This document shows, in pieces, positions 52,813 to 63,683 of a stretch of 64,000 nucleotides of DNA. The DNA is from Lonicera japonica (lineage: Eukaryota > Streptophyta > Magnoliopsida > Dipsacales > Caprifoliaceae): contig CM038465.1 of NCBI GenBank assembly GCA_021464415.1, positions 82,432,919-82,496,918 on the forward strand, read 5' to 3'. Under the pieces are notes generated by a model, which worked only from the letters and a program-made list of their open reading frames with translations, was not told the DNA's origin and ran no database searches. A program made the position numbers and the translations under genes. Every line of letters begins with the position of its first letter. The first letter of the stretch is position 1.

Positions 52813-53214
52813 TATACTAATTACTTTATCTTTCATAATTAAAGTTTATAGCATTTCTTAATTAATTTCAGACCGAATAAGTAAGTAAACTTAATAAGAA
52901 AATACGTCTAATATTATAGAGTTAGTATGCATTATAATTATGTTGAAATTGTGTTGAATTTTATTTTCAACCCAAAATACATATATACTTGTACCTATAC
53001 TTGTCTCATCAAATTCGTGTGCACGCAACATGTAGACAAGTTCAATAAATCAATTTCCGTGTAGAGGCTTCAAAAAATGGGGTTACTGTTAATTTTTTTT
53101 TATTGATATGAATAGGTAAGGGTTAGTTCAATTTATATTTAGAAGTCATTACTTTTATACAAACTTATGTGAAACAAGAATATATATATATATATTATAT
53201 ACAATTCCTGCTTT

Positions 53215-53520
53215 TAAGAACCGTCTTTAAGTTAGTTAACTTAAAAACTATTTATTTCGAGGGGTAAACATGTGAATTTTTTCATGAAACTTGGCGAGAA
53301 TGATCTCTATAAATCTAAAATTTCAATGTCCAAAAATATACATATATATCAATTTTTCAGTTAACCTACTTCCCGATTGATTTGTTTTATGAAATTTGAT
53401 AGAGATGATCTACTCATTATAGATTTATAGAGATAATCTCCACCAAATTTCATAAAAAAAATTATCCGTTTACCCCCTAAAAAAGGACGGCCCTTAAGTT
53501 ACGGTCCTTAAGATAAAGGG
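53215..53520. mobile_element. Short foldback element
   Basis: Left sequence AGAACCGTCTTTAAG...GGGGTAAACATGTG...TTTCATGAAACTTGG...GATCTCTATAAATCTA is matched by the reverse complement of the right side, which has GGGGGTAAACGGAT, TTTATGAAATTTGGTGG and TATCTCTATAAATCTA in the same order. The arms are about 130 bases each. No flanking duplication could be fixed. Confidence 0.6.
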
Positions 53521-53539
53521 CTCTCTCTATATATATAAA

Positions 53540-55388
53540 TTATTTATTCGAGTTACAAATGGGTTTACACGACCCGAAATCGACTCGTATATTTTTTTAC
53601 TGGGTTAAACGGATTTTATTCGGGTCTCACAAATGTACACGAAATCGACTCGTTTAATAAACGGGTTTGATGGGTCAACCCGATTATGACCCGCACCCGT
53701 TAAGATTTACTCAAACCCAGTAAATTCGTGTAGATTTCGTGTCGTGTTATCGTGTTGTGTTATAAATTGCCGGGGCTACTTAAAACAGATCTTAATGAAG
53801 CATCTTTCAAGATTAATATATGAAGGGTGGAACATCATCAATACTACACCAACAATTCTTTACCATATCACTACAAACTGTGGCGTCATTTGACTCATTT
53901 CAAACACTCATAGAAAGAATTCCTCTCACCTCTGTAGGATTATCCTGTGGCCCACGTATTCTTTGCTTTCTCCCTTTTTAGCTCATCGAGCCTGTTTAAT
54001 GCTGATATTTTCTCTAGGTCTAGGATATTTAGTTGGTCATCAATCGTGATTATTTCTAGGTTTATCAAAATCAACATCTCATAAATATGGTCTTAGTTTT
54101 AGTTCTTTTAATCTTAAAACCTTTCGCAGAAAAACCAGAGGTTTTGCTCCTATAATATTAAATTAGTTGATTTAAAGACAAACATATAGATGCTTTCCCT
54201 CCTCCTTTTGGTCGGTGATGTTGTTATGCTTTACAGGTCAAATATCATTTTTGTGTCATTATATACTATCTCTCAGTTTACTTCTCTCATTTTATGTTAT
54301 ACTTTCCGCATCCTTTTCAAGCCATGCAGTTAGCATATATTGAGCTAGGACAAGCATGGGAATACTCTTAGGAGCCTAATTGCCGGAACTTGATATTGGA
54401 CAATGGGCGCAAAGGGTGTTGTGTGTGTGTTTGGGTGGGGGGGGGGGGGGGGGGTTGCGATTATTACTATTGGACACTTTAACAAAATGGGTAGAGAAGG
54501 GACAAAGTTTGAGGCTTGATTATGCACAAAATGAAGAAGGTAGTTGTCCTAGTTGCTCTGGATAGTAGCCAGGAACAACGATTTGATCTCTCGTTTTAAG
54601 CCTGCAATGGTTGGGGTTCTAGGAAATCACTGAAAACTTGTAAGCTAGGACTTTTATGGTTGAAAAAGGTGGTTTTGGGATCTAATTGTGGGTTTAACGT
54701 GTAGATAGAAAAATAAGCAAGAGAGGAGAAAAAAGGCGGGGTTGGGACCTGGGAATTTGGCATCACACCAACACAGAGTTAGAATTGTACAAAACAATCT
54801 CAATGGAATGTAGTTGCGGAACTTTTTCTTTGTCACTCAAATTTTGTTGAGTTGACAATGATAACAAGCATTTATGTTTTCTTGTAGTATAAAACCCTTG
54901 AACTTTTCCAGAGGCCTTGAACTCCACAGGAATTATGTGTAGTAGTGCTGATTGAGGTAGTGATGAAAGCATTTTTTCTTTATCCTAACAAATTAGCTTA
55001 TTTTATATCCATCTCCCAAACCTGGGTATTTTAAAACAAATGGGATTAACAATATTTGAGTTGTTATTAGTGGATTTGGTATGATATTATGTTATTTTAA
55101 TCCTTTTTACGATATACAGCCTTCAACTTTTGGAAATTTCTGATTGAGATTATTTGTTTGCACTGTCGTTATCCATTTTATCATCAGCCATTCACCATTT
55201 CCTTAGTTGACAACCAGCACTTCCCACCAATATGCCATGATTTGGCTTCACTCTTCAAATTGTTTTTACTTTTTTTTTTTATGAATAATTTATTGTTTCT
55301 AAGTTCTAACTGAAGAACAAAAATGTTTGTATAAATTATTATAGTCCAAGAAGCCTGGAGATTGCTTAACGGAACAATTTTGTGTTAG
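53540..55388. other. Intergenic DNA upstream of the DUF212 remnant
   Basis: 53540-53775 contains GGGTTTACACGACCCG, CCCGACCC-like and TTCGTGTCGTGTTATCGTG phrases typical of a dispersed plant repeat; its borders are unclear. A G-homopolymer of about 18 bases follows a TGTG run at 54418-54455. I looked for the missing 5' exons of the DUF212 gene here and saw none. Confidence 0.4.
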
Positions 55389-55676
55389 GGTGATGTATGA
55401 TGCAACTGGTGTAAGATTACAAGCTGGGCGCCAGGCAGAGGTTTGATTCTCTGTGCGTGTGCGCGCATATATGCATTGAGAGAAGCTTCTTTTTTCCATT
55501 GAGTGTACTAAGCTCTTTAATTTATCTAGCTGGAGGAAATTTTTCGTATAGATTTGGATTGATGCATTTGGAAATTCTTGCAGGTTTTGAATCAAATTGT
55601 ATATGAACTTCCTGCTGAACATCCCTTGGCTGAGAGCAGACCTTTCCGTGAACTTCTTGGTCACACCCCTCCTCAG
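55389..55676 (+). pseudogene. Two exons of a DUF212 (acid phosphatase/VPO-related) gene
   Basis: Exon 55389-55440 encodes VMYDATGVRLQAGRQAE and is bordered by AG and GT. Exon 55584-55676 encodes LNQIVYELPAEHPLAESRPF and ELLGHTPPQ, again between CAG and GT, and the phases agree. This is the conserved C-terminal half of plant membrane proteins annotated as acid phosphatase/vanadium-dependent haloperoxidase-related. The upstream part with GGMPSSHS and the last short exon were not found. The LINE starts about 135 bases after the second exon, so the gene is either interrupted by it or a fragment. Upstream exons could also be hidden beyond large introns; I did not recognise them within 5 kb. Confidence 0.7.
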
Positions 55677-55811
55677 GTCTGTTTTGGTGCATTAGATGGC
55701 ACTTGTCTAAATGAACCCTGATCGTGTATCTTCTTCGTACTGAATAGTGCTTTCCTTAGCAAATATCCTACATCATTTCACAGTTATTTGTTATAGTGAT
55801 TAAGAAGATGG

Positions 55812-56550
55812 AATTTAGACAGAATGCTCCATAATGATAATTGGAGCATCATGTTTCCTAATGTAGAAGCTGAAGTGTTGCCTCCTGGTATATCTGATCA
55901 CTGCCCTATCCTGCTGACTATTAATGATCATAGAAGGAATGGTCAAAAGCCTTTCAAGTTTTTTGATTACTGGATGAATGATCAAAACTTTCAACAGACT
56001 GCAGAAGTCTTGGTTAAAGGATTGTACTGGCACTAAAATGTATCAGTTGTATCTTAGATTGAAATAATTGAAACCCAAGTTGAAAGCATTGAATTGTAAA
56101 CATTATAGTAATATTACTACTAGAGTTATTATGCAAGCAAATGAGGAATTGAATGAAGTTCAAAAATCTATTCAGCAAGGGAGCTGCTCTGCTGTGGTCA
56201 AGCACAAGGAGTTGGCATGTAAGATGGCTTATATCTACCTGTGCAAGGATGAGGAAGCTTACTATCAACAAAAATCTAGAGTTAAGTGGTTGCAAGTGGG
56301 GGATAAAAATACTTCTTATTTTTTCAGAAAAGTCAATGGTCACAGGGCAAAGAATAAAGTAACGAGCATACACACTCCTGGGGGAGCAAAGAATTACTGG
56401 TGAGGAAGATATTCACAGAGAAGCCACAAGGCATTTTAGTCAGTTTTGGGGTTCTCATCAACAATCTACTAGTAATTTTGCGAGACTGAATCAAGTGATC
56501 TGCCGGAGACTTAAAACCGCACAACGGAACAGATTGGTCACCATGGTTAC
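55812..56550 (+). pseudogene. LINE fragment 1: end of endonuclease and start of RT domain
   Basis: LPPGISDHCPILL at about 55878-55920 is the C-terminal SDH motif of the apurinic-type endonuclease of plant L1-like LINEs. After a stop the text continues with the linker rich in Glu/Lys and VKWLQVGDKNTSYFFRKV, a hallmark just before the RT (W-x-x-x-G-D-x-N-T-x-x-F). Several frames are needed. The 5' end, including gag-like ORF1 and most of the endonuclease, is missing, as in typical 5'-truncated insertions. It runs into the TRIM at 56551. Confidence 0.8.
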
Positions 56551-57273
56551 TGTCGCGGGGTAATTTTCTCGACCCCACGCGGCGCCCGGCATCCAGACTC
56601 CCCCGAATCCGGGCCAGCCTAACCCAACGGCAACACGCAGCGGAACGCGCACAAGACACCGAACAAGCCCTTACGTACCTGCATAGATTCCCGAAACCCA
56701 TTAGCACCGCACACAAAGGACCACATCGCCTTGCCTCCTGGTGTTAGGCTTCTCCACGCATTGGGGTGTAACAAACCTCCCCCACTCAATTCTGCAACGC
56801 CCTCGTTGCAGGCTCTGACCTTGTGGCTTCTAGCACAATACTCGCATCACCTCCTTAGGCGAACTTCATTCGCGTGGGTTACTTCCTTCACCCACGTAAT
56901 GCTTTCTTGCTCCCCACCAAAGTCATAATGCGTGCCTTTCACCCTGACTCCGCGATTCACCAAAGTCCGGTTCTTCCCGTTCCACTGGTGCAGGCATGTC
57001 ACCGCTAGTCGCTCAATAGCCTGATTGCCCAACCAAGCTCTGATACCAATTGTCATGGGGTAATTTTCTCGACCCCGCGCGGCGCCCGGCATCTAGTCTC
57101 CCCCGAATCCGGGCTAGCCTAACCCAGCGGCAACACGCAGCGGAACGCGCACAAGACACCGAACAAGCCCTTACGTACCTGCATAGATTCCCGAAACCCA
57201 TTAGCACCGCACACAAAGGACCGCATCGCATTGTCTCCTGGTGTTAGGCTTCTCCACGCATTGGGGTGTAACA
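56551..57273 (-). mobile_element. TRIM-type mini LTR retrotransposon inside the LINE
   Basis: Two 223-bp LTRs (56551-56773 and 57051-57273) differ at about ten positions. GTTAC flanks both sides (56546-56550 and 57274-57278). On the minus strand the LTR begins TGTTACACCCCAATGCG and ends ATGACA or GCGACA. GCTCTGATACCA at 57037-57048 is the complement of the tRNA-Met primer site and the reverse complement of 56774-56786 is a GTGGGGGAGG purine tract. The interior is only 277 bp and codes for nothing recognisable. It is far more GC-rich than its surroundings. Movement would need enzymes from another element. Confidence 0.92.
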
Positions 57274-57738
57274 GTTACTTACTCCTGATGAAATCAAGGC
57301 TGCTTTATATAGTATTAGCAACAAAAAGGCAGCTGGGCCTAATGGTTATCCTGCCAATTTCTTCAAGAAGAACGGGGACTTGGTGGGAAAAGATCTTATT
57401 GATGCTGTTATGGAGTTTTTTATGAATGCAAGTTATTAAAAGCTTGGAATGGTACTGCACTAACATTGATCCCTAAGGTAGTTGTTCCTAATACTATGAG
57501 AGATTTTAGACCCAATGTATGTTGTAATGTGATCTGTAAATGTATCTCTAAAGTGATTGTCCATAGATTGAAAAGGGATATGCTTAGTTTAGTGAGCAAG
57601 TGCCAATTTGCCTTTATTGCTGGTAGAGACATGGTTGACAATGTTCTCTTCATGCAAGAGAGATAGAAGAATTATCACAAGACGGGGAAATCCTAGGTGT
57701 GCTATTAAAGTAGATCTTCAAAAGGCCTATGACACAGC
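57274..57738 (+). pseudogene. LINE fragment 2: reverse transcriptase fingers and palm
   Basis: PDEIKAALYSISNKKAAGPN, then a frame change, then LIPKVVVPNTMRDFRPNVCC, KVIVHRLKRDML and QFAFIAGRDMVDNVL, ending with IKVDLQKAYDT. These are LINE RT motifs in order, including the first catalytic aspartate in KVDLQKAYD. The text stops there and the next RT block is found only at 60876. Confidence 0.85.
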
Positions 57739-58530
57739 CCATTACTCTATTAGTATGAATGATTGAAGAAAAATTAAGGGTCGTATTGTCTAGATTGATT
57801 TTAAGGTTTTTATCAAAAACAATTTAAAATTTAATACGCAAAATTAAAACCTTTGTCTAATCAATTTTACTATCGAAACATGTGTTTTGTTTTCTAATAA
57901 TTTATAATAAGCAATCATACAAAATCAATCCACAACACAAGGAATTTACGAGGTATCTCTATTTGCGTAGAACTAGTCATCGGGACTAACTGACAATGCT
58001 TCGCTATGATCAAAACGAAATTATAGACTTGATGACTTACAAAAATTGCTTCCTCACAATTTACGCAGCAATCAATCCCTTGAACGTAGAATCCAACCGC
58101 AGTTGGCTTGGCGTAGCGCTTCCCACTTTTTTGACTTACCGTTGCCTCTTCTACGCGCTTGATTACAATCATTCACCCCCGTCTGCGATCTCCCTTATCG
58201 CGTGTTAGCCACTTCGGTCACCCTGTCTCCAATCGCAACCAAAGACACTCATATAAGACTGTGAACGTATGGATCCTAGTTCTTAAATTTGAAAAAAAAT
58301 AGAATCTCCTATGGCATGCAAACAAAATTTAAGTGGTATCTCAAAACTCTCAAAATTTAAACAATGTCTTATATTTATAAAAAAAAAATATTGAGTCAAA
58401 ATCCTTTTTAAAATAGGTTAAAAATATTAAAAAATAATTTTTTATGATAAAAAATAGTGCTTAATAAATTAAATGCCGGACCGGTCTAGTACCAAAAATG
58501 ACCTCGGTTCAAAATTTGGAAAAGTTAATT
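57739..58530. other. Foreign block within the LINE, origin unknown
   Basis: It interrupts the RT between KAYDT and the GLRRG block. About 57930-58260 has ordinary composition and reads like part of another repeat, but I recognise no domain. No duplication could be fixed at the junctions. Confidence 0.4.
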
Positions 58531-60125
58531 CCATGGTTCAAAGTCATGGTTTTGGAGGCCGACTCTGCCACTCAATTTTTAACTCGGATATCGGTATCTG
58601 TATCGGTTTCGGCGATACGCACCGATTTATTATTTAAAAGGCCCAAAAAATTACAAAAAAATATATTAAAAAATCTAAAGTATGAGATTAATAAGATGGA
58701 TCAATTAAATATGCATAATACCATTATCTAGTATGAATTACATAGTCTATATTGAAATACCAACATCTGTCGCACTTAGTAATACAATTTAAAATCATAA
58801 TTCAATAAATAGATAACAATGCAATCTTATGAGGTACAAATATCTCAAATATAAGTCAATTAAGTCTAAAATAACGATATGGATTATACTCAACATCATT
58901 ACTTCAGGACTCCACTGATGAGAAATGAGGATATATAAAGGACGTTGAGAATTAACACTTATGGGATAAAGATGAGATGAATGGCTAAATGACTCAAAAG
59001 ATTAAACCAATTTAATTAAGCAAAAACTAACAAATTACTTTGAAACAAATCAACATTTTTTTTCAATAGTTGACAATTTAATTAAGTAAAGATTAACAAA
59101 TTATTTTGTAACAAATTAATATATTTTTTTCAATAGTTACCAATTTAATTAAGCAAAGATTAACAAATTATTTTGGAACAAATAAACATTTTTTTTTCAA
59201 TAGTAACAAGTTAACTCGGTGAAATATCAATGAAATATTGCGAAATATCGGCAACTCGGTGCAGTTTCGGTGAAATATCACTGATTAAATGAAATACCAG
59301 TATTTACACATATCGTGTCACACCTACCCATGGTTCAAATTCGCGGTTTCGGAGGCCGACTCGACTACTCAATTTTCAACTCGGATATTAGTATCAGTAT
59401 CGGTTTCAGCGATACACACCAATTTGCTATTTAAAAGGCCCAAAAAATTACAAAAAAAATATAGAAAAATTCTAAAGTATGAGATTAATAAGATCAATCA
59501 ATTAGATATGCATAATACCATTATCTAGTATGAATTACATAGTCTATATTGAAATACCAACATTTGTCGCACTTAGTAATACAATTTAAAATCATAGTTC
59601 GATAAATAGATAATAATGCAATCTTATGAAGTACAAATATCTCAAATATAAGTCAATTAAGCCTAAAATAACGATATGGATTATACTCAACATCATTACT
59701 CCAGAACTCTAGTAATGAGAATTGAGGATATAAAGGAGGTTGAGAATTAACACTTATGAGATAATTATGAGATGAATGGCTAGATGACTCAGAAGATTAA
59801 GCCAACAAAAATTAAGCCAATTTAATTAAGCAACGACTAACAAATTACTTTGAAACAAATCAACATTTTTTTTCAATAGTTGACAATTTAATTAAGTAAA
59901 GATTAACAAATTACTTTGAAACAAATCAACATTTTTTTTTCAATAGTTACAAATTTAATTGAGTAAAGATTAACAAATTATTTTAAAACAAATTAACATT
60001 TTTTTTTCAATAATACTAAGTCAACTCGGTGCAGTTTCGATAAAATATCACCGATTTAATAAAATATCAATATTTATACCTATCGTGTCATAACTATTTT
60101 TATTATGACTCAATATCAGCCAATA
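58531..60125. repeat. 797-bp tandem duplication with inner sub-repeats
   Basis: CCATGGTTCAAA begins at 58531 and CCATGGTTCAAA again at 59328, and the following ~790 bases correspond with scattered changes. Each copy starts with an open stretch containing GGCCGACTC, ATCGGTATC and GGTTTCGGCGATAC. Each ends with three sub-repeats of about 65 bases (TTTAATTAAGCAAAGATTAA, CAAATTATTTTGGAACAAAT, TTTTTTTCAATAGT), then AACTCGGTGCAGTTTCG and ATATCGTGTCA. No protein family is recognised. Confidence 0.85.
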
Positions 60126-60875
60126 CTTTAAATCATCCAACTATTTTCATTTTAACTCGGTATTAGCTATTTTATATCGGTATCTGCCGATAGTTTCAAC
60201 CATGCGTAATTTCATGGAAAATCCTGTGCGGAACCGGTCCAAGATGAGTAAATGTATCGGTCCGAATTACAAAAAGGCGGCTGCTGTTTTTTCCTTGCTT
60301 CACGTGGCTGAGAAAACGAATGGAAATAATATAATGGGGTTGGCCCGTTAAATGAAGTTGCCTTGAATTAATGAAGCTGGCACGTGGCTTTTGTTTAAAG
60401 AATATAAGCTTTGACTTTTCAAACTTTCTTTTTATTTATTTAATAAATAAAAACTTTTTTTAAATATTTTTTTTTACTTTAATTTTATCATATTAAATTC
60501 GTTTGATCACTAATTTAATTCAAATTTCAAAGGCAACTTTATGAAACATGTTAGATATAAAAAAAATAATTTTTTCAATTATTTATATTGATGGTGCTTT
60601 TTGAATTTTGGCAATATTCAGTAAAAATACTTAAAAATAAATGACTCAAAAGTTTTTAATTTCAAATTTAACGCTCAATCCACTACTTATATTTTAATCA
60701 AACCATATAACCAACTTACCTTATGTCCTGAATTATATACGATGCATCCGGTAAGTTCAGCGAGCTTTCATTAATTGTCTTATCTTTAAATTTTCAATTT
60801 GACTTAAACAATTACAACGGAAAAAGTGTTTTTGCCTTCGAAATCAAGCCAACTAAAAATATAAACATAACAATT
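60126..60875. other. Remainder of the block inside the LINE
   Basis: It starts with further ATCGGTATCTGCCGATA phrases, then CACGTGG boxes at 60301 and 60380, then AT-rich DNA. No coding remnant recognised. Confidence 0.4.
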
Positions 60876-61597
60876 TCCTAAAGGGGTATTTTGCTGGAAA
60901 ACAAGGGCTAAGGCGGGGATACCATATATCACCTTATTTTTTCCTACTTGTTATGGAAGCTTTCTCATGTGTTTTCATTCCGAATATTCAAGGCAGTAAT
61001 TTTTCAATTTCACCCTAAATGCGAGCAGTTACAAATATCCTAATGTGTTTTGTAGATGATATGTTCCTTCTGGCTGCAGCAAAGGTTGAATCAGTGATAG
61101 TGCTTAAAAAGACTTTGGAAGAATTTGGTGCCATATTTGGGTTACACCCTAATTTGTAGAAGAGTAATGTGTTTTTGGCCGGTGTTACTGAGGCTGAAAC
61201 TAACAATATCTGTAATACTATGGGTATGGAAAGTAAGGGTGTCCCTATTAAATATCTGGGGGTCCCGCTCATTTCTGGTTGGTTAAAATAATGTAATTGT
61301 GATTAATTAAAGTAAAAGATTCCGAGGAAAGTAAATAGCTGGCATGGTTTGTTCTTATCATATGCTGATAGAATTCAGTTGATAATCTCAGTTTTGGCTA
61401 GTGTGCCAACCTACTGGAGCAAGATATTTGTTTTGCCAAAAGGAGTATTAAAGGACATTGATGCCATTTTAAGAAAATTCATATAGGGAGGTGTTGATTT
61501 AAAGAAAGTTGTTGTTAAACTGGCCTGGTCAGAAGTCTGCTTGCCAAAAAAAGAAGGTGGATTGAGTATTCCTAATATTTTTTACAGTAACAAAGCA
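60876..61597 (+). pseudogene. LINE fragment 3: RT palm to thumb
   Basis: GYFAGKQGLRRGYHISPYFF corresponds to the G-x-R-Q-G-D-P-[IL]-S-P motif with the Asp lost. CFVDDMFLLAAA is the catalytic box (usually FADDL), and FGLHPNL and YLGVPLISGWL are the following LINE blocks. A segment after this reads SVLASVPTYWSKIFVLPKGV and LAWSEVCLPKKEGGLSI. It contains several stops. The fragment ends at the ACAAAGCA target of the hAT insertion. Confidence 0.85.
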
Positions 61598-62159
61598 TAG
61601 GGCCGGCCATAGAGGCATGCAACCTAGGCAAATGCCTAGGGCCCCATTTGGTTAGAGGGCACAAAAATAAATAAATAAATTGTTTAAGATACCTTATTAT
61701 AAGAAATAAAAGTTGAGGGGCAATTTGAAGATGATAATTAATTTAAAGCAGGAAAGAGATACTGAGAGTTACACTTCTCCCTTTTCTCTATTTATTTTTT
61801 ATTTTTCACTTTTCCCTATTTCTCTCTTTTTCGCGCACACAACAAACTCCAAGGCTCCTCCTCTCCGACCACCGGTCCATGACTCTAGTCCTCACCTCCG
61901 GGATCCGACCACCGTCCACGGCTCCTCATCCTCACCTCCAACAGTCCAACCACCAACCAAGCCACCAAGGTTAAATGGTTCCTTAAATCTTAAGCCCTAA
62001 ATCCCTAATTTTTGATTATATAGTTATTTGTTTGGTTACTTCATGCTTGTATTAGTTGCTTGTATCATATGTTTGGTTGCCATTAATCTTCACCTCCAAG
62101 TTGCTTGTATTAGTTATTTAATGGATTTTTTCCCCTTTTTGGTTGGTTCGACTTGTTGT

Positions 62160-62670
62160 TTCCATAAATTAGTTGTTTGTATTTGTTTGATTGCTTGTAT
62201 TAGGTATATTTATTGTCATTAATATATTAGTTGTACTTGTATAATTCTTGACTAGTTCTGTTATTGCTATTAATAGTGAATTTTTAGTTTTATCTTTTTG
62301 GTGAATTTAATAGTGAATTGTTATTGTTAAAGTAAAATTAGAAATGAGATTGTGTTAAGAGTGAGTGACTGAATGTATTTGTTTGGTTGCTTGTATTAGG
62401 TGTATTTATTGTCATTAATATATTAGTTGTAATGTTGTATAATTCTTGATTAATTGTGTATTGTTATTGATAGAATGATAGTGAATTTTTAATTTTATCT
62501 TTTTGGTGAATTTAATAGTGAATTGTTATTGTTAAAGTAAAATTAGAAATAAGAATGTGTTAAGAGTGAATGTGTTTGTTTGGTTGCTTGTATTAGATGT
62601 ATTTATTGTCATTAATATATTAGTTGTATAATTCTTGATTAGTTGTGTTATTGTTATTGTTATTGATAGT
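62160..62670 (+). repeat. Direct repeats in the hAT leader
   Basis: The block GTTTGGTTGCTTGTATTAGGTGTATTTATTG...TTAATATATTAGTTGTA...AATTCTTGA appears at about 62180, 62380 and 62578, the last immediately before the transposase start. Spacing is about 200 bases. Confidence 0.75.
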
Positions 62671-62694
62671 GATTTTTTTTTATTAGTTCTAACA

Positions 62695-63430
62695 ATGTTG
62701 GGCAAGCGGATACAAGACTCTGGAAGTAAAAAGAGAAAAATTCAAAAAAGAAAAGAGTTAGTCATACAACCTATTGCAGTTTCTATGGATAGGTATGTTA
62801 AAAATAAACCTACTCCTTCACTTTTAAATGAAGATAACGTGAATGTAGATATATATGTGAATGATGAATATGTGAATAATTTAGACGAGAATGCAAATGT
62901 TGATATTGAAAATATGAATAAGAATGTAAATAATGAAAATGTAAATGTTGATGGTGAAAATAGGAATGAGAATGTAAATGATTTATATGACCCGAGAAAT
63001 TGGAAAGCATATATTTCTCAAAAAGAAATGGACTTGCTAGTTGAGAGATGTCCTGTAAGAGTAAGTTGTCTTACATATCTGATTGATAAAAAACGAAACT
63101 TTAGTGACAAATTATATACTTGGTGCTTGGCAAATGGGAAAAAATATGATAGGCCATAGTTAGTTTACTCACCGTCGAAGAATAAGGTCTTTTGTTTTTA
63201 TTGTGTATTATTTAGAAAAAGGGGGTTCTTAAGTCCTTTAACTACTGCAGCTTAAAGGTATAATGATTGATAAAAAATTATCTTCGATCAACAATGTCAA
63301 AAGATAGGTTAAGCGAGTTAGCTATGTTATCTATTGAAAAAGAAGTGTTAGCTACTATTGATTGTAGCGATGTAATTACTAACTTCGCACTTCAAAAATC
63401 ACGAAGAATATGCTCTTAGATAGTACAAGT
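62695..63430 (+). pseudogene. Truncated hAT transposase: N-terminal TTF finger joined to hATC end
   Basis: From ATG 62695 the frame has a basic start (GKRIQDSGSKKRK), an Asn/Asp/Val-rich repeat region, then DPRNWKAYISQKEMDLLVER and FSDKLYTWCLANGKKYDRP. A TAG at 63157 stands where Trp is expected. The same frame goes on with VYSPSKNKVFCFYCVLF, the cysteines of the TTF-type zinc finger. Almost at once, near 63290, KDRLSELAMLSIEKEVLATI and ITNFALQKSRRI appear, the extreme C-terminus next to the hATC dimerisation region. The central catalytic domain is therefore deleted. The Asn-rich stretch reads as NVNxxN-type repeats at residues 50-110. Confidence 0.78.
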
Positions 63431-63683
63431 AATGGTAATATTTTTGTTACAAACTTGAAGATTTTATTTATTAATCTTATATTAATTGTTGTCTTAATTA
63501 TTATTATTTTTTTTAAAATTCGGTAATTGACTGGGTCTATTTTTTAGAACTTTTTGGCTTCAAATTATTAAATAATACAATTTTAAATTTGTTTTGTTGA
63601 AAGAGAATACAATGATATGGGGCCCCAATTTTCGTCGACAAAACCTTTTCGCTTGGGGCATCAATTTCCCTCAAGCTGGCCTA

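Larger units (their letters stand above)
61598..63683 (+). mobile_element. hAT element (TTF zinc-finger type) nested in the LINE
   Basis: The 8-bp duplication ACAAAGCA is perfect (61590-61597 and 63684-63691). The ends TAGGGCCGGCC and GGCCTA are inverted over a short stretch. Removing the element rejoins the LINE reading (NIFYSNKA to MARHLWDLV). The interior has a GC-richer leader near 61850-61970, three near-identical ~180-base repeats at 62160-62660 (GTATTTGTTTGGTTGCTTGT, ATTGTCATTAATATATTAG, TTAGTTTTATCTTTTTGGTG) and a damaged transposase. It is related to the element at 24454-26477. Confidence 0.88.

Noticed and set aside
54418..54455. Poly-G tract as a possible G-quadruplex regulator
   Set aside because: It is a simple homopolymer after a TG run in intergenic DNA with no gene start nearby; most likely slippage or assembly noise.
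61713..62000. 95-codon frame with a hydrophobic start
   Set aside because: It lies in the non-coding leader of the hAT element; the counterpart region in the other hAT copy has no matching frame.
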